Shown piece by piece: positions 43,091 to 50,833 of a stretch of 64,000 bases of DNA. Made by a program: the position numbers and the translations under genes. This DNA is from JAIQFV01 sp041494885 (GTDB taxonomy: Bacteria; Acidobacteriota; Terriglobia; JAIQFV01). A model generated the notes under the pieces. That model made no database searches. It was given only the letters and a program-made list of their open reading frames with translations, and was not told the DNA's origin. Position 1 is the stretch's first letter. The number at the start of each line of letters is the position of its first letter. The DNA is taken from positions 1-64,000 of the forward strand of contig JBGQBO010000010.1 in the NCBI GenBank assembly GCA_041494885.1. Direction: 5' to 3'.

Positions 43091-43690
43091 CTACATCTCT
43101 CGACGACCTTCCAGGGACTTCATGACGGTGACTTCATCCGCATAATCGAGTTCACTGCCAATGGGGACGCCCATGGCAATGCGCGTTACTTTCACCCCCA
43201 AAGGCTTCAACAATTTGGAGAGATAGATGGCGGTCGCTTCGCCTTCTACGTTGGGGTTGGTCGCAAGAATAATCTCCTCCACCTCCCCACTTCGCAACCG
43301 CTCTATCAGGTTCTTGATGCGGAGCTGATCCGGACCAATGCCCTTAAGCGGAGCCAGGGCCCCCATCAGGACGTGGTAGCGCCCATGGTAGGCACGGGTC
43401 TTCTCAATCGCAAGGACGTTGGCAGGCTCCTCCACAATACAAATCTGCTTGGGGGTTCGCGCGGGACTGGTGCAATAAAAACACGGATCCACGTCGGTCA
43501 AATTATTGCATGTGCTGCATAAACCCACCTTCTGTTTGACGTCAAGGATGGCCTGCACCAGACGTTCAGCTTCCTCGCTGGAGCCCTTTAGCAAGTGGAA
43601 GGCAATGCGCTGGGCTGATTTCTGCCCAACCGAAGGCAGATGTTTCAACTCTTCGATCAAACGGGCGACAGGTTCGGCATAGTCAGGCAT
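43091..43690 (-). CDS. recR: Recombination mediator RecR
   Basis: A 199-residue protein, the standard length. It has the N-terminal helix-hairpin-helix (LKHLPSVGQKSAQRIAFHLL), the four-Cys zinc finger (CSTCNNLTDVDPCFYC) and the Toprim domain (CIVEEPANVLAIEKTR, HVLMGALAPLKGIGPDQL, ILATNPNVEGEATAIYL). With RecF and RecO it loads RecA at gaps. It is the third gene of the dnaX-ybaB-recR cluster. Confidence 0.96.
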   Translation of the reverse strand: MPDYAEPVARLIEELKHLPSVGQKSAQRIAFHLLKGSSEEAERLVQAILDVKQKVGLCSTCNNLTDVDPCFYCTSPARTPKQICIVEEPANVLAIEKTRAYHGRYHVLMGALAPLKGIGPDQLRIKNLIERLRSGEVEEIILATNPNVEGEATAIYLSKLLKPLGVKVTRIAMGVPIGSELDYADEVTVMKSLEGRREM

Positions 43691-43798
43691 GGGCGGGGTC
43701 AGAGTTGGGTCGGTTCTCGGGAATCTCCTTCAAATTCACTTAGGACGGGGCCAGCCCTCCCATTCGTTGGAGAATCCGTGTAAGAGAGGAGCCTTTCT

Positions 43799-44107
43799 TC
43801 AAAACAATCCCGGGATCTTCAGACCACCGGCCAGATTCCCGAGTTGTCCCTGGAGTTGCTCATCGACTTTGCGGTTGGCTTCATTCACTGCCGCGAGGAT
43901 CAGGTCCTGCAACATTTCCCGATCACTCGAGTTGAGTGCTTCGGGGTCGATCGTTACCGCGAGCAGTTGCTTCTGTCCGTTCATCTTGACGGTGACCATC
44001 CCACCGCCGGAGGAAGCTTCAACAACCAGATCCTCCATCTGTTTCTGAAGCTGCTCCTGCATCTTCTGGGCTTGTTTAAGTATTTGTTGCATGTTGGGCG
44101 TGTTCAT
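43799..44107 (-). CDS. ybaB: YbaB/EbfC nucleoid-associated protein
   Basis: A 102-residue protein starting MNTPNMQQILKQAQKMQEQL, with the helical first half and VEASSGGGMVTVKMNGQK, the YbaB beta part. It binds DNA as a dimer and is thought to shape the nucleoid or act with RecR. It sits 45 bases after dnaX and 108 bases before recR, the widely conserved order. Confidence 0.94.
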   Translation of the reverse strand: MNTPNMQQILKQAQKMQEQLQKQMEDLVVEASSGGGMVTVKMNGQKQLLAVTIDPEALNSSDREMLQDLILAAVNEANRKVDEQLQGQLGNLAGGLKIPGLF

Positions 44108-44152
44108 TATTCACTACCCCCCGCTCTTCGGAGAATAATCGCTTCCCTTTCG

Positions 44153-45958
44153 CTATTTCTTCTTGATCTGGACGATTTCGGCGCGAAAGGTGTCCATAAA
44201 CGACCGGACGAGTGGTTCCTCCAAAATCTTTTCTGCGCCTCCATTAGAAGAAGACCGCAGACGATCGGGGGCTCCATCATCTGCCCGCACTGCGGGCGTC
44301 AGGTCCGCCTGTTCATCCAAAAGCGTCAATTTCACCAGAAGATTTCGGCCAAAAACATTCTGGCATATCTGACCCAAAGTTGCAATTTGGTCCTTGTTGT
44401 TCAGCATCGAATAAAAATTCTTGTTGGCCTGGGTAAACTGGAGATGGAGAGAGGAATTCTCCAGGACCATGCGTGCCACATGGTCGAGCAATGAATCCAA
44501 AAACTTTGATTTTGCAAATACGGCCTTCCGAAAGGATTCAATCTCCGAACTTTCGGGGAGAGATTGGGAATCTCTTTCCGGGGAGATGGCTTGAGCCGGT
44601 CCGCCAGGACTCATGGAAACGGAGGGCTCCCCCGCGGAAACAAGTGAGGCTTCAGGGCCGGCGAGCTCCCTCATGACGGGACGCCCTGAAAAATCCGGGG
44701 AAGGCGACGTCGAGGGAGGGTGCCTTCCCTCACCGTTTTTTTTTATCAATGAAGCGCCGGAGGGGGGCACGTGCGGCTGGGGTCTTCTGTCCGCTTCCGG
44801 ACCCGTGGCTGTTCTGGAAGAGGATTCATTTGATTTCCAGTCCGAGAGGAATTCTTCGATCGACATCAGCCGCGAGGCCTGCACCAGCCGAACCAGCCCG
44901 AGCTCGAGGTGGAGCCTCGGATGGGTCGACCATTTCAGATCCGCCTCGGTCCGGGCGAGGAGATGGAAGAAGCGCACAAGGTCTTCTTCCGAAAAATGCG
45001 CTGCCGTGGCCGCGAGGCGTTCAATCTCATCGGGGGGCAATTCCAGCAATTCTGATTGTTTCCCGGCGACGCGGAGAATCATCAAGTTCCGGATGTGCTG
45101 AATGGCTTCGCGGCAAAAAGGCCGGGGGTCGAATCCTGCCCGGATCAGATCTTCCACCAGCCTCAGGACCGATTGCGTGTCTCGTCCGACGAGGGCATCG
45201 CTCAGCCGGTCGAGATAGTCCTGTGACACAAAACCCAGCAGCTCCCGTATTTTGGATTCATCGACGGAGTCACCGGAAAAAGAGATGACCTGATCCAAAA
45301 GGGATTGAGCGTCGCGAATGGATCCTTCCGCGGCACGCGCCAGCATCGACAAAGCTCCCGGCGTAATGGCAATTTTCTCTGCGGCAGAAATGGTCTCCAG
45401 CGATTTGAATATTTCATGGTAAGAGAGCGTCCGAAACGAGAAGTTCTGGCAGCGGGACAGGATGGTGGGCTTTAGTTTGTGCCGCTCCGTGGTCGCGAAG
45501 ATAAAGACGACATGATCGGGCGGCTCTTCGAGGGTCTTGAGCAGCGCATCCCAGGCATCGTCGGTGAGTTGGTGCGCCTCGTCGATAATGTAGATCTTGA
45601 AACGGTCGCGCGAAGGCCGGTACTTGACGTTTTCGCGCAGTTGGCGGACATCATCAATGCTTCGATTGGATGCAGCGTCGATTTCGATGACATCCACCGC
45701 GTTGCCATTCCTGATTTCACGGCACGAATCACATTCCTCGCACGGCAGCGGAGTGGGACCCTTGGCGCAATTGAGCGCTTTTGCCAGAATCCGGGCCGTG
45801 GTGGTTTTTCCGACGCCCCGGACACCCGAGAAGAGGTAGGCATGCCCAATGCGGCGCTGTTCAATGGCGTTCTTGAGCGTCGTCATAATCACGGACTGCC
45901 CAATCACCTCATCGAATCGCTGGGGGCGGTATTTTCGAGCTATGACTTGGTAGGCCAT
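44153..45958 (-). CDS. dnaX: DNA polymerase III subunit tau (gamma by slippage)
   Basis: The full-length product is 601 residues (tau). The start is ATG 45958 (MAYQVIARKYRPQRFDEVIG). Walker A is GVRGVGKTTTAR near residue 45, with a zinc module (CAKGPTPLPCEECDSC), DEAH (IIDEAHQL) and the sensor-1/SRC region (ILSRCQNFSF), all clamp-loader ATPase features. At codons 405-408 the mRNA has a run of nine A (44744-44736). One extra A, or a -1 shift, leads to Lys-Lys-Lys-Arg-stop with TGA at 44732-44730. That gives a 409-residue gamma-like form that ends right after domain III and lacks the polymerase- and helicase-binding part. It is the first gene of the dnaX-ybaB-recR group, with the SRP RNA upstream. 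Confidence 0.96.
   Translation of the reverse strand: MAYQVIARKYRPQRFDEVIGQSVIMTTLKNAIEQRRIGHAYLFSGVRGVGKTTTARILAKALNCAKGPTPLPCEECDSCREIRNGNAVDVIEIDAASNRSIDDVRQLRENVKYRPSRDRFKIYIIDEAHQLTDDAWDALLKTLEEPPDHVVFIFATTERHKLKPTILSRCQNFSFRTLSYHEIFKSLETISAAEKIAITPGALSMLARAAEGSIRDAQSLLDQVISFSGDSVDESKIRELLGFVSQDYLDRLSDALVGRDTQSVLRLVEDLIRAGFDPRPFCREAIQHIRNLMILRVAGKQSELLELPPDEIERLAATAAHFSEEDLVRFFHLLARTEADLKWSTHPRLHLELGLVRLVQASRLMSIEEFLSDWKSNESSSRTATGPEADRRPQPHVPPSGASLIKKNGEGRHPPSTSPSPDFSGRPVMRELAGPEASLVSAGEPSVSMSPGGPAQAISPERDSQSLPESSEIESFRKAVFAKSKFLDSLLDHVARMVLENSSLHLQFTQANKNFYSMLNNKDQIATLGQICQNVFGRNLLVKLTLLDEQADLTPAVRADDGAPDRLRSSSNGGAEKILEEPLVRSFMDTFRAEIVQIKKK
44730..44744 (-). promoter_or_regulatory. dnaX slippage/frameshift site
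   Basis: Sense ATA AAA AAA AAC GGT GAG in frame. The nine A (44744-44736) are followed, in the -1 frame, by CGG TGA. The same logic is known from Thermus thermophilus (slippage on an A9 run) and E. coli (A AAA AAG -1 frameshift). Which mechanism acts here is not known. Confidence 0.7.
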
Positions 45959-45984
45959 GGGACTGTCGAAGCTCCAAATTTTAA

Positions 45985-45998
45985 CCCGCCGCGGCGGG
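45985..45998. repeat. 14-bp GC palindrome between dnaX and ffs
   Basis: CCCGCCGCGGCGGG, the same core as 5350-5361. It lies in the 5' leader of dnaX, beside degenerate 7-base units (ATTCCAA, CCAAAAT). Confidence 0.5.
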
Positions 45999-46131
45999 CA
46001 AATTCCAAACAAAAACCAAAATCCAAACGGACAACACGCCCCAACAAAAAGTCGACCAGCTTCAGGGTGTTCCACACCCCAGCAGTGGAGATTACCGAAG
46101 CGATTGGACTCTCCGCTTGTCTTGAGGCTTG

Positions 46132-46187
46132 AATCGTGGAATTTGAGTTTTGTTTGGCACTTGGAATTTGGACTTTGGAATCTGATC
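46132..46187. repeat. Heptad repeat array, TTTGGAA type
   Basis: Clear units TTTGGCA, CTTGGAA, TTTGGAC, TTTGGAA, TCTGATC from 46153 to 46187, with looser units before. It abuts the 3' end of the SRP RNA gene. Confidence 0.65.
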
Positions 46188-46196
46188 CTAACTAAC

Positions 46197-46301
46197 CCAG
46201 GTTTCGGGTGATCTGCGGCACACCACAGTTTCCGTTACCGTTGCTGCCGTCAGGCCCTGGCGGGGTTCACGGGCTGCGATTGCACAGAGCCCGAAACCTG
46301 G
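46197..46301 (-). ncRNA. ffs: Signal recognition particle RNA (small bacterial type)
   Basis: The minus-strand sequence contains GTGAACCCCGCCAGG, then GCCTGACGGCAGCAACGG, then CTGTGGTGTGCCGCAG: the helix-8 core that binds Ffh with both conserved internal loops. The ends CCAGGTTTCGGG and CCCGAAACCTGG are exact complements over 12 bp and close the molecule at about 105 nt. The apical tetraloop is UGAC where most bacteria have GGAA or GNRA. With Ffh the RNA targets membrane proteins co-translationally. A gene next to dnaX is a common location. A promoter lies at 46423-46451, so a 5' extension of about 115 nt is probably removed by processing. Confidence 0.85.
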
Positions 46302-46422
46302 AACCGCTGGAGCGACGGGCCCTTCACTTGCGAAAGCCCGAGGCTCCCGCCAGCGAATCCTCTATCCTGCCCTCCGTCTTCCAAGGCTCAGGGGGCTCCA
46401 AGTCGCCGCTCCGAAACGTTCT

Positions 46423-46451
46423 TTTATATCACTTTTCAGCGGCTGCGACAA
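46423..46451 (-). promoter_or_regulatory. Promoter for the SRP RNA
   Basis: Minus-strand TTGTCG (46451-46446), 17 bases, TATAAA (46428-46423), close to the sigma-70 consensus. It points toward the SRP RNA and dnaX, with a start near 46415. Confidence 0.6.
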
Positions 46452-46589
46452 GGCGGGGAGCGCTGTGGGTGAGGACAAGTCCGATTGCCATTCGCCAGTT
46501 CTTGCCCGTCGAAGTGTATCGTTTGCGGGAATAGTCAAACATGGCTATACTCAGGGATTCAGACCTGAATCGTTTCAGAGGAAATGGGG

Positions 46590-46961
46590 ATGCCCATGCC
46601 ACCCACCACGGAACCTCGAACCATCTATTTCTGCAACCAGTGTGAATCCATCAACCGCACGAACCGTTGTCCCAACTGCGAGGGCGATACCCAGCTGACG
46701 GAGGAAGAACTGGAGGATGATCGCGGGGAGACCGACCGTAAGATGTTTGAGATTGAGCTGCCCTCACTGGAACGAGCCGTGATCACCATTTCCTGTCCTC
46801 ATTGCGGGGACAACGCTTTCAGTAACGCCAACACGTCCTGGCACAAGAAGATTTATTCCACCTCCGCGTTTGCCATTTTTCACTGCCGCAAGTGCGACCA
46901 CTTTTACCGTTACTCACCCATTCCTCCGCAGACGACCCATCTGAAAATCGGGGGACAATAA
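46590..46961 (+). CDS. Small zinc-ribbon protein, unknown function
   Basis: About 123 residues, starting MPMPPTTEPRTIYFCNQCES. Four CxxC knuckles are visible: CNQC, CPNC, CPHC and CRKC, forming two zinc ribbons separated by an acidic stretch (EEELEDDRGETDRK). I do not recognise the family. The ATG at 46584 is only 2 bases from the AGAGG site, whereas 46590 is at the usual distance. It stands divergently from the SRP RNA promoter. A nucleic-acid-related role is a guess. Confidence 0.6.
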   Translation: MPMPPTTEPRTIYFCNQCESINRTNRCPNCEGDTQLTEEELEDDRGETDRKMFEIELPSLERAVITISCPHCGDNAFSNANTSWHKKIYSTSAFAIFHCRKCDHFYRYSPIPPQTTHLKIGGQ

Positions 46962-47005
46962 AAGAACACTGGCCGGCGGAAATTCGGTTGATAAGCGACT
47001 ATTTC

Positions 47006-47104
47006 GATTGCGGATTTCGGAATGCGGAATAGAAGTGCAGAACCATGCCCCAGTCGCGCATTCCCCGATCCGCAATCAGCAAACCGCAAACCGCAATCCG
47101 CAAT
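47006..47104. repeat. Inverted pair of heptad arrays (GATTGCG / CCGCAAT)
   Basis: First array 47006-47033: GATTGCG, GATTTCG, GAATGCG, GAATAGA. Second array 47070-47104: CCGCAAT, CAGCAAA, CCGCAAA, CCGCAAT, CCGCAAT. The second is the inverse of the first, so the pair can fold. It lies between two convergent small zinc-ribbon genes. Confidence 0.75.
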
Positions 47105-47164
47105 TAGAATGGGCCACGCGCGAGATTGTGGGGGTCGCGGTATACAGATTCAAGCGGGAAGGAT

Positions 47165-47578
47165 CTATCCGCTCAGATCCCGGCCACAATATCGGCAGAC
47201 TTTCGCCGCCGCCTTGATCGTTTCTGCACAGAAGGGGCACTTCTTGGTCGGCTCCTCGCTGACCACGATGTCTTCGGCGCCGCGCCGATACTGGGACTGA
47301 AGCGATTCAATCAGCTCCTTGATCCTCTGCGCGTCTTTTTTGTGATGCCCATGGCTGAAAATCGGATCGCTGCCTCCTGAGGACTCAATCCAGATATCCG
47401 ACCAGATCAGACCTTTTTTGATCCTGACTGAGGCGACCTTGCTGATGTTGATTGATTCCTCATCGGAGGAAAAAAGAGAGCGTTTGACCTTGATCACTTG
47501 CATGGGAGTGATTTCGATCTTAATGGGAAAAATCCGGTTTCCGCGAGTCCATCGGCAGGCTACGAATGTTTCGCTCAT
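47165..47578 (-). CDS. PH-like domain protein with C-terminal zinc ribbon
   Basis: A 137-residue protein starting MSETFVACRWTRGNRIFPIK. The first ~90 residues alternate short strands and resemble a bacterial PH-like fold (ITPMQVIKVKRSLFSSDEES, ISKVASVRIKKGL). A helix (KKDAQRIKELIESLQSQY) leads to a zinc ribbon, CPFCAETIKAAAKVCRYCGRDL, a very common ending of bacterial small membrane- or ribosome-associated proteins. The function is unknown. It is divergent from rpsU. Confidence 0.65.
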   Translation of the reverse strand: MSETFVACRWTRGNRIFPIKIEITPMQVIKVKRSLFSSDEESINISKVASVRIKKGLIWSDIWIESSGGSDPIFSHGHHKKDAQRIKELIESLQSQYRRGAEDIVVSEEPTKKCPFCAETIKAAAKVCRYCGRDLSG

Positions 47579-47671
47579 GGGTCCCTCTTATCGGTTCGAT
47601 ATCGTGTGAAACACCAATCAAACGTTGACTTTCTGAGGACGCACAACGGTGCCAAAATACCAAGATTCTCC

Positions 47672-47701
47672 TTGACAGTCCAAAGACAATTGAAGTAGAA
47701 G
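47672..47701 (+). promoter_or_regulatory. Promoter of rpsU
   Basis: A perfect TTGACA (47672-47677), 18 bases, then TAGAAG (47696-47701), 48 bases before the GTG start of rpsU. The -10 is weak, but the -35 is consensus and nothing else fits as well. Confidence 0.55.
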
Positions 47702-47748
47702 GGGTGGGTTGAATTGGTAAATCTCCCGCCAACTGGAGGTGTTGATGA

Positions 47749-47946
47749 GTGGCTGAAGTCAGACTTCAGGAAGGCGAAAGTATAGAGAATGCGCTTCGAC
47801 GGTTCAAGCGGAAAGTTCAACAAGAAGACATCATCAAAGAAGTGAAGCGCCATTCCTTTTATATGAAGCCTGGGGAAAAAAAACGCGTCAAGCAGGCTTT
47901 GGCGCGCAAGCGAAACAGGAAAAAAGCCAGGAAAGAGCTCGATTAA
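47749..47946 (+). CDS. rpsU: 30S ribosomal protein S21
   Basis: A 65-residue basic protein with the family sequence RLQEGESIENALRRFKRKV and a Lys/Arg-rich end (KQALARKRNRKKARKELD). It starts with GTG at 47749, 9 bases after GGAGG (47735-47739). An ATG at 47745, 5 bases after the same site, opens only ATG AGT GGC TGA in another frame and overlaps the GTG. S21 aids initiation on structured mRNA. A long hairpin follows at 47961. Confidence 0.93.
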   Translation: MAEVRLQEGESIENALRRFKRKVQQEDIIKEVKRHSFYMKPGEKKRVKQALARKRNRKKARKELD

Positions 47947-47960
47947 TCAGCGGTTCACAC

Positions 47961-47996
47961 GGGAGCTGGCCATCCTTGATAGGGTGGCCAGCTCCC
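47961..47996 (+). terminator. Strong hairpin after rpsU, no T-run
   Basis: GGGAGCTGGCCA (47961-47972) and its exact inverse TGGCCAGCTCCC (47985-47996). Further pairs extend it to a 15-bp stem with loop TTGATA. It lies 14 bases after the rpsU stop. There is no T-run after it, so it may stabilise the 3' end or require a factor to stop transcription. Confidence 0.55.
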
Positions 47997-48166
47997 GGTG
48001 TATAGCGGTTCGAAGTTGATGTGGATCCATCGTGCGATTCATTCGTCTGCCGTGGATGTGCGATGACCGGAAAGAGGTTCTGGTCTCTCCTCTTTTAAAA
48101 ACCTAACACACTATCATTCAGCTGTCCTGCGATGCAGGAGCAGCATAGGTCCTATGGAGTTTTCCC

Positions 48167-48478
48167 ATGGAGTACCACGATCGAACCCTCGTGTGTGTGG
48201 AGTGTCATCAGGAATTTGTGTTCACGGCAGGCGAACAACTTTTCTATCACGACAAGAACTTCAAGAACGAACCCAAGCGATGTAAGACGTGCAAGGCGAA
48301 GCGGGCCAACATAGGCGGAACAGCAGGTTCACGAGTGGAGACACAGACGGTGTGTTCACAATGCGGGCGTCAAACGACCGTCCCCTTCAAGCCGACGCAG
48401 GGAAGACCGGTTTACTGTCGTGAGTGTTTCCAGCAGCGCCGCAGCTCGATTTCTTCCTCCCCCCCACCCAGCAGTTGA
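48167..48478 (+). CDS. Small double zinc-ribbon protein
   Basis: A 103-residue protein starting MEYHDRTLVCVECHQEFVFT. CVEC and CKTC form a first zinc ribbon like the probable zinc-ribbon (zf-trcl) family, with YHDKNFKNEPKRCKTCKAKR. CSQC and CREC form a second ribbon (VCSQCGRQTTVPFKPTQGRPVYCRECF), followed by a Ser/Pro tail. The exact role is unknown; such proteins are usually small nucleic-acid or ribosome-associated factors. It follows rpsU by 220 bases on the same strand. Confidence 0.75.
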   Translation: MEYHDRTLVCVECHQEFVFTAGEQLFYHDKNFKNEPKRCKTCKAKRANIGGTAGSRVETQTVCSQCGRQTTVPFKPTQGRPVYCRECFQQRRSSISSSPPPSS

Positions 48479-48706
48479 TGGGACCTTTGAGGGAATGATT
48501 CGTGTGAGCTCAACGAAGGCCAGCCGGCTTTTGGGCGATACGTCCATTCATGGGCGCTTTGGGCATGCGATAGGGATGGAGCGCCCGCCCTTGGCCTCTT
48601 GGTTAAGATGCGGTTCCTTTTGCAGGATAGCCCCACCCCCCATTCCCTTGAGCTACCAGAAATCCCGGGACCCGGTCGGAGGTCTCGCAGGCTTCCCGCA
48701 CCATCC

Positions 48707-49741
48707 CTATGAGGAGGCAATGGTCTTGCGAGCGAGTGCTTGAACGGCGGTAATTGCGGTGACGTTCACGATGTCCTCTGGCGAGCACCCGCGGGAAAGA
48801 TCGTTGGCCGGTTTTTCGAGCCCCTGAAGGACGGGGCCGATGGCGGCAGCCCCGGCCAATCGCTCAGTCAGTTTGTACGCGATATTCCCGGCATTGAGAT
48901 CGGGGAAGATCAGTGTATTCGCGCGACCCTTCACCGGGCTGGTCGGCGCTTTCGAAGCGGCAATGCGAGGAACCAAAGCCGCATCCACCTGAAGTTCACC
49001 ATCCATCACCAGCCGCGGCGCGCGCGCCCTGGCCGTGCGCACCGCTTCAGTGATCTTATCGATCAAGGGATCGGTTGCACTCCCCTTGGTGGAAAACGCC
49101 AGGAACGCGACCTGGGGGTCGGTTTCCAGGAAAGTCCGCGCACTTTCCGCCGCGGCAATGGCAATATCCGCCAACTGCGACGCATTGGGATTGGGAACGA
49201 CGGCACAATCCGAGTACACTAACGCTCCATCGGCGCCAAACTCGGAACGCGGGACAGCGGCATGGTCCGGCAGGACCATCAAGAAAAAGCTCGACACGAT
49301 GGAGCATCCGGGCGCAGGGCCAATGCACCGGAGGGCGGCGCGCACGGTGTGAGCCGTCGTGTGGCTCGCCCCGCCCACTGTTCCATCCGCCTCCGCCGTA
49401 TGCACCATCATTGCCGCGAAGAACATCGGGTCTTGCATGTCTTTTTGCGCTTCCTCCTGCGTGGTGCCCTTGGCTCGCCGCCCCTCATAGTAAATCTCCG
49501 CAAATTTCCGGGAGAGGGGGGAATGTCTCGGCGAAACAAGGGCGGCCCCGTCGATATTGACGCGGAGCTCAAGGGCTCGCGCGCGGATCGCGGTTTCGTC
49601 GCCAATGATCGTCAAACGGGCCAGCTTTTCATCGAGGATTCTTTCGGCCGCCCGCAAGGTGCGGTCATCCTCGCCCTCAGAGAGGACGATATGCTGGGGT
49701 TTCTCCCGTGCCCGGGCCTTGACTCGGTCTAAGAGGTTCAT
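48707..49741 (-). CDS. pta: Phosphate acetyltransferase
   Basis: A 344-residue single-domain Pta, interconverting acetyl-CoA plus phosphate and acetyl-phosphate plus CoA. The family start is MNLLDRVKARAREKPQHIVL with LSEGEDDRTLRAA. GGASHTTAHTVRAALRCIG and VYSDCAVVPNPNASQLADIA are characteristic, and the C-terminus is VKGRANTLIFPDLNAGNIAYK. It has no N-terminal DRTGG regulatory part, so it is the short class. The TPR gene's stop is 15 bases upstream, so they are probably co-transcribed. No ackA is present in the window. Confidence 0.93.
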   Translation of the reverse strand: MNLLDRVKARAREKPQHIVLSEGEDDRTLRAAERILDEKLARLTIIGDETAIRARALELRVNIDGAALVSPRHSPLSRKFAEIYYEGRRAKGTTQEEAQKDMQDPMFFAAMMVHTAEADGTVGGASHTTAHTVRAALRCIGPAPGCSIVSSFFLMVLPDHAAVPRSEFGADGALVYSDCAVVPNPNASQLADIAIAAAESARTFLETDPQVAFLAFSTKGSATDPLIDKITEAVRTARARAPRLVMDGELQVDAALVPRIAASKAPTSPVKGRANTLIFPDLNAGNIAYKLTERLAGAAAIGPVLQGLEKPANDLSRGCSPEDIVNVTAITAVQALARKTIASS

Positions 49742-49756
49742 GATTTTAGGAGTTCC

Positions 49757-50833
49757 TTATGGATGAGGATGACTGAGTTTCTGTTTTACCCGATCGATGG
49801 CCGTTTGCAAGTCTTTACTGGGAGTCAAAGCGTTGGCCTGGCGATAGGCGGCTTCGGCCTCCACCAGCTTGTTCTGCTTTTCGAGCACAAATCCCAGGAT
49901 GGAAAAGAGGGAGGGTTCCTGGGTCAGGGTCCGGGAGGCTTGGGTCAGCGTAATTTCTGCGTCCGGAAGCTGCCCATTGAAAGCATAGGCCTGGCCGAGG
50001 TCAAATTGAAGCGTCGGCGATTCGGGCTGAAGTGCCGCAGCTCGCTTGAGGAACGAAACCGCTTCGGCATAGCGCTTGAGCGCCAGCGCGGAATGCCCGG
50101 CCAGCGAAAGCGCCTCCACACTCTGCGGCTGTTTGTCGACCCATTTTTGCGCCAGATGTAGGGCTTCCGTATATCCCTTGTTTTTTCCCCGCGGGTCGCT
50201 CTGTGACGCCGCCCTGGCCAGATAGGATTGGCCGAGAAACAACGCCGCCTGCAGGTCTTCCGGGCTGAGTGTCGTGGCCGCCTTCAGCGCCGCAATCGCG
50301 TCATCATATTTTTGAAGATGATAGTTTGCAATGCCCAGTTGCGCCTGCAGTGCCGCATTGCGGGGGTTTGAATCTACGCCCGCCTTGAGTTCCGGAAGGG
50401 CCCGGACATAATCCTGCTGGTTGAACAGCGCCGCGGCCTGCAAGGAGCGCAACTTCCCGAGGTCGGAGGCCTCACTGGCATTCTGCGTTGCCGCGGCAAT
50501 GGCGGACTTGAGTTCGGTATATTTTTGGGCATCGAAATAAGCCTGGGCCAGGGCCAGCGAAATCTGGAAGTTTTTTTCATCCAGGGTCGAGGCCTTTTTC
50601 AACGACTCGATCGCCTTGTCATAATTCTTCAGCCGCGCATAACAAAGCCCCACGATGTAGTGGCCCTGAACATAATTCGGATCGGCCTTCAGCTCCTCCT
50701 CATATTCCTTAATGGCCTGATCATACTTGCCCTGGGCGAAGTAACTGGCTCCTTTAATGAAGTCAGCGCACTCGGGGAAGGGGAATAGCAGCACGGAGAG
50801 GCCGGCGGCGAGGAGGAACAAACGGGCTTTCAT
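49757..50833 (-). CDS. Exported TPR-repeat protein
   Basis: A 358-residue protein with a signal-like start (MKARLFLLAAGLSVLLFPF) and about eight tetratricopeptide repeats, beginning GASYFAQGKYDQAIKEYEEE, through YVQGHYIVGLCYARLKNYDK, LAQAYFDAQKYTELK, AALFNQQDYVRALPEL and a final AYRQANALTPSK. It probably serves as a periplasmic protein-binding scaffold. The GTG one codon before (50836) is an alternative start. It precedes pta by 15 bases. Confidence 0.82.
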   Translation of the reverse strand: MKARLFLLAAGLSVLLFPFPECADFIKGASYFAQGKYDQAIKEYEEELKADPNYVQGHYIVGLCYARLKNYDKAIESLKKASTLDEKNFQISLALAQAYFDAQKYTELKSAIAAATQNASEASDLGKLRSLQAAALFNQQDYVRALPELKAGVDSNPRNAALQAQLGIANYHLQKYDDAIAALKAATTLSPEDLQAALFLGQSYLARAASQSDPRGKNKGYTEALHLAQKWVDKQPQSVEALSLAGHSALALKRYAEAVSFLKRAAALQPESPTLQFDLGQAYAFNGQLPDAEITLTQASRTLTQEPSLFSILGFVLEKQNKLVEAEAAYRQANALTPSKDLQTAIDRVKQKLSHPHP

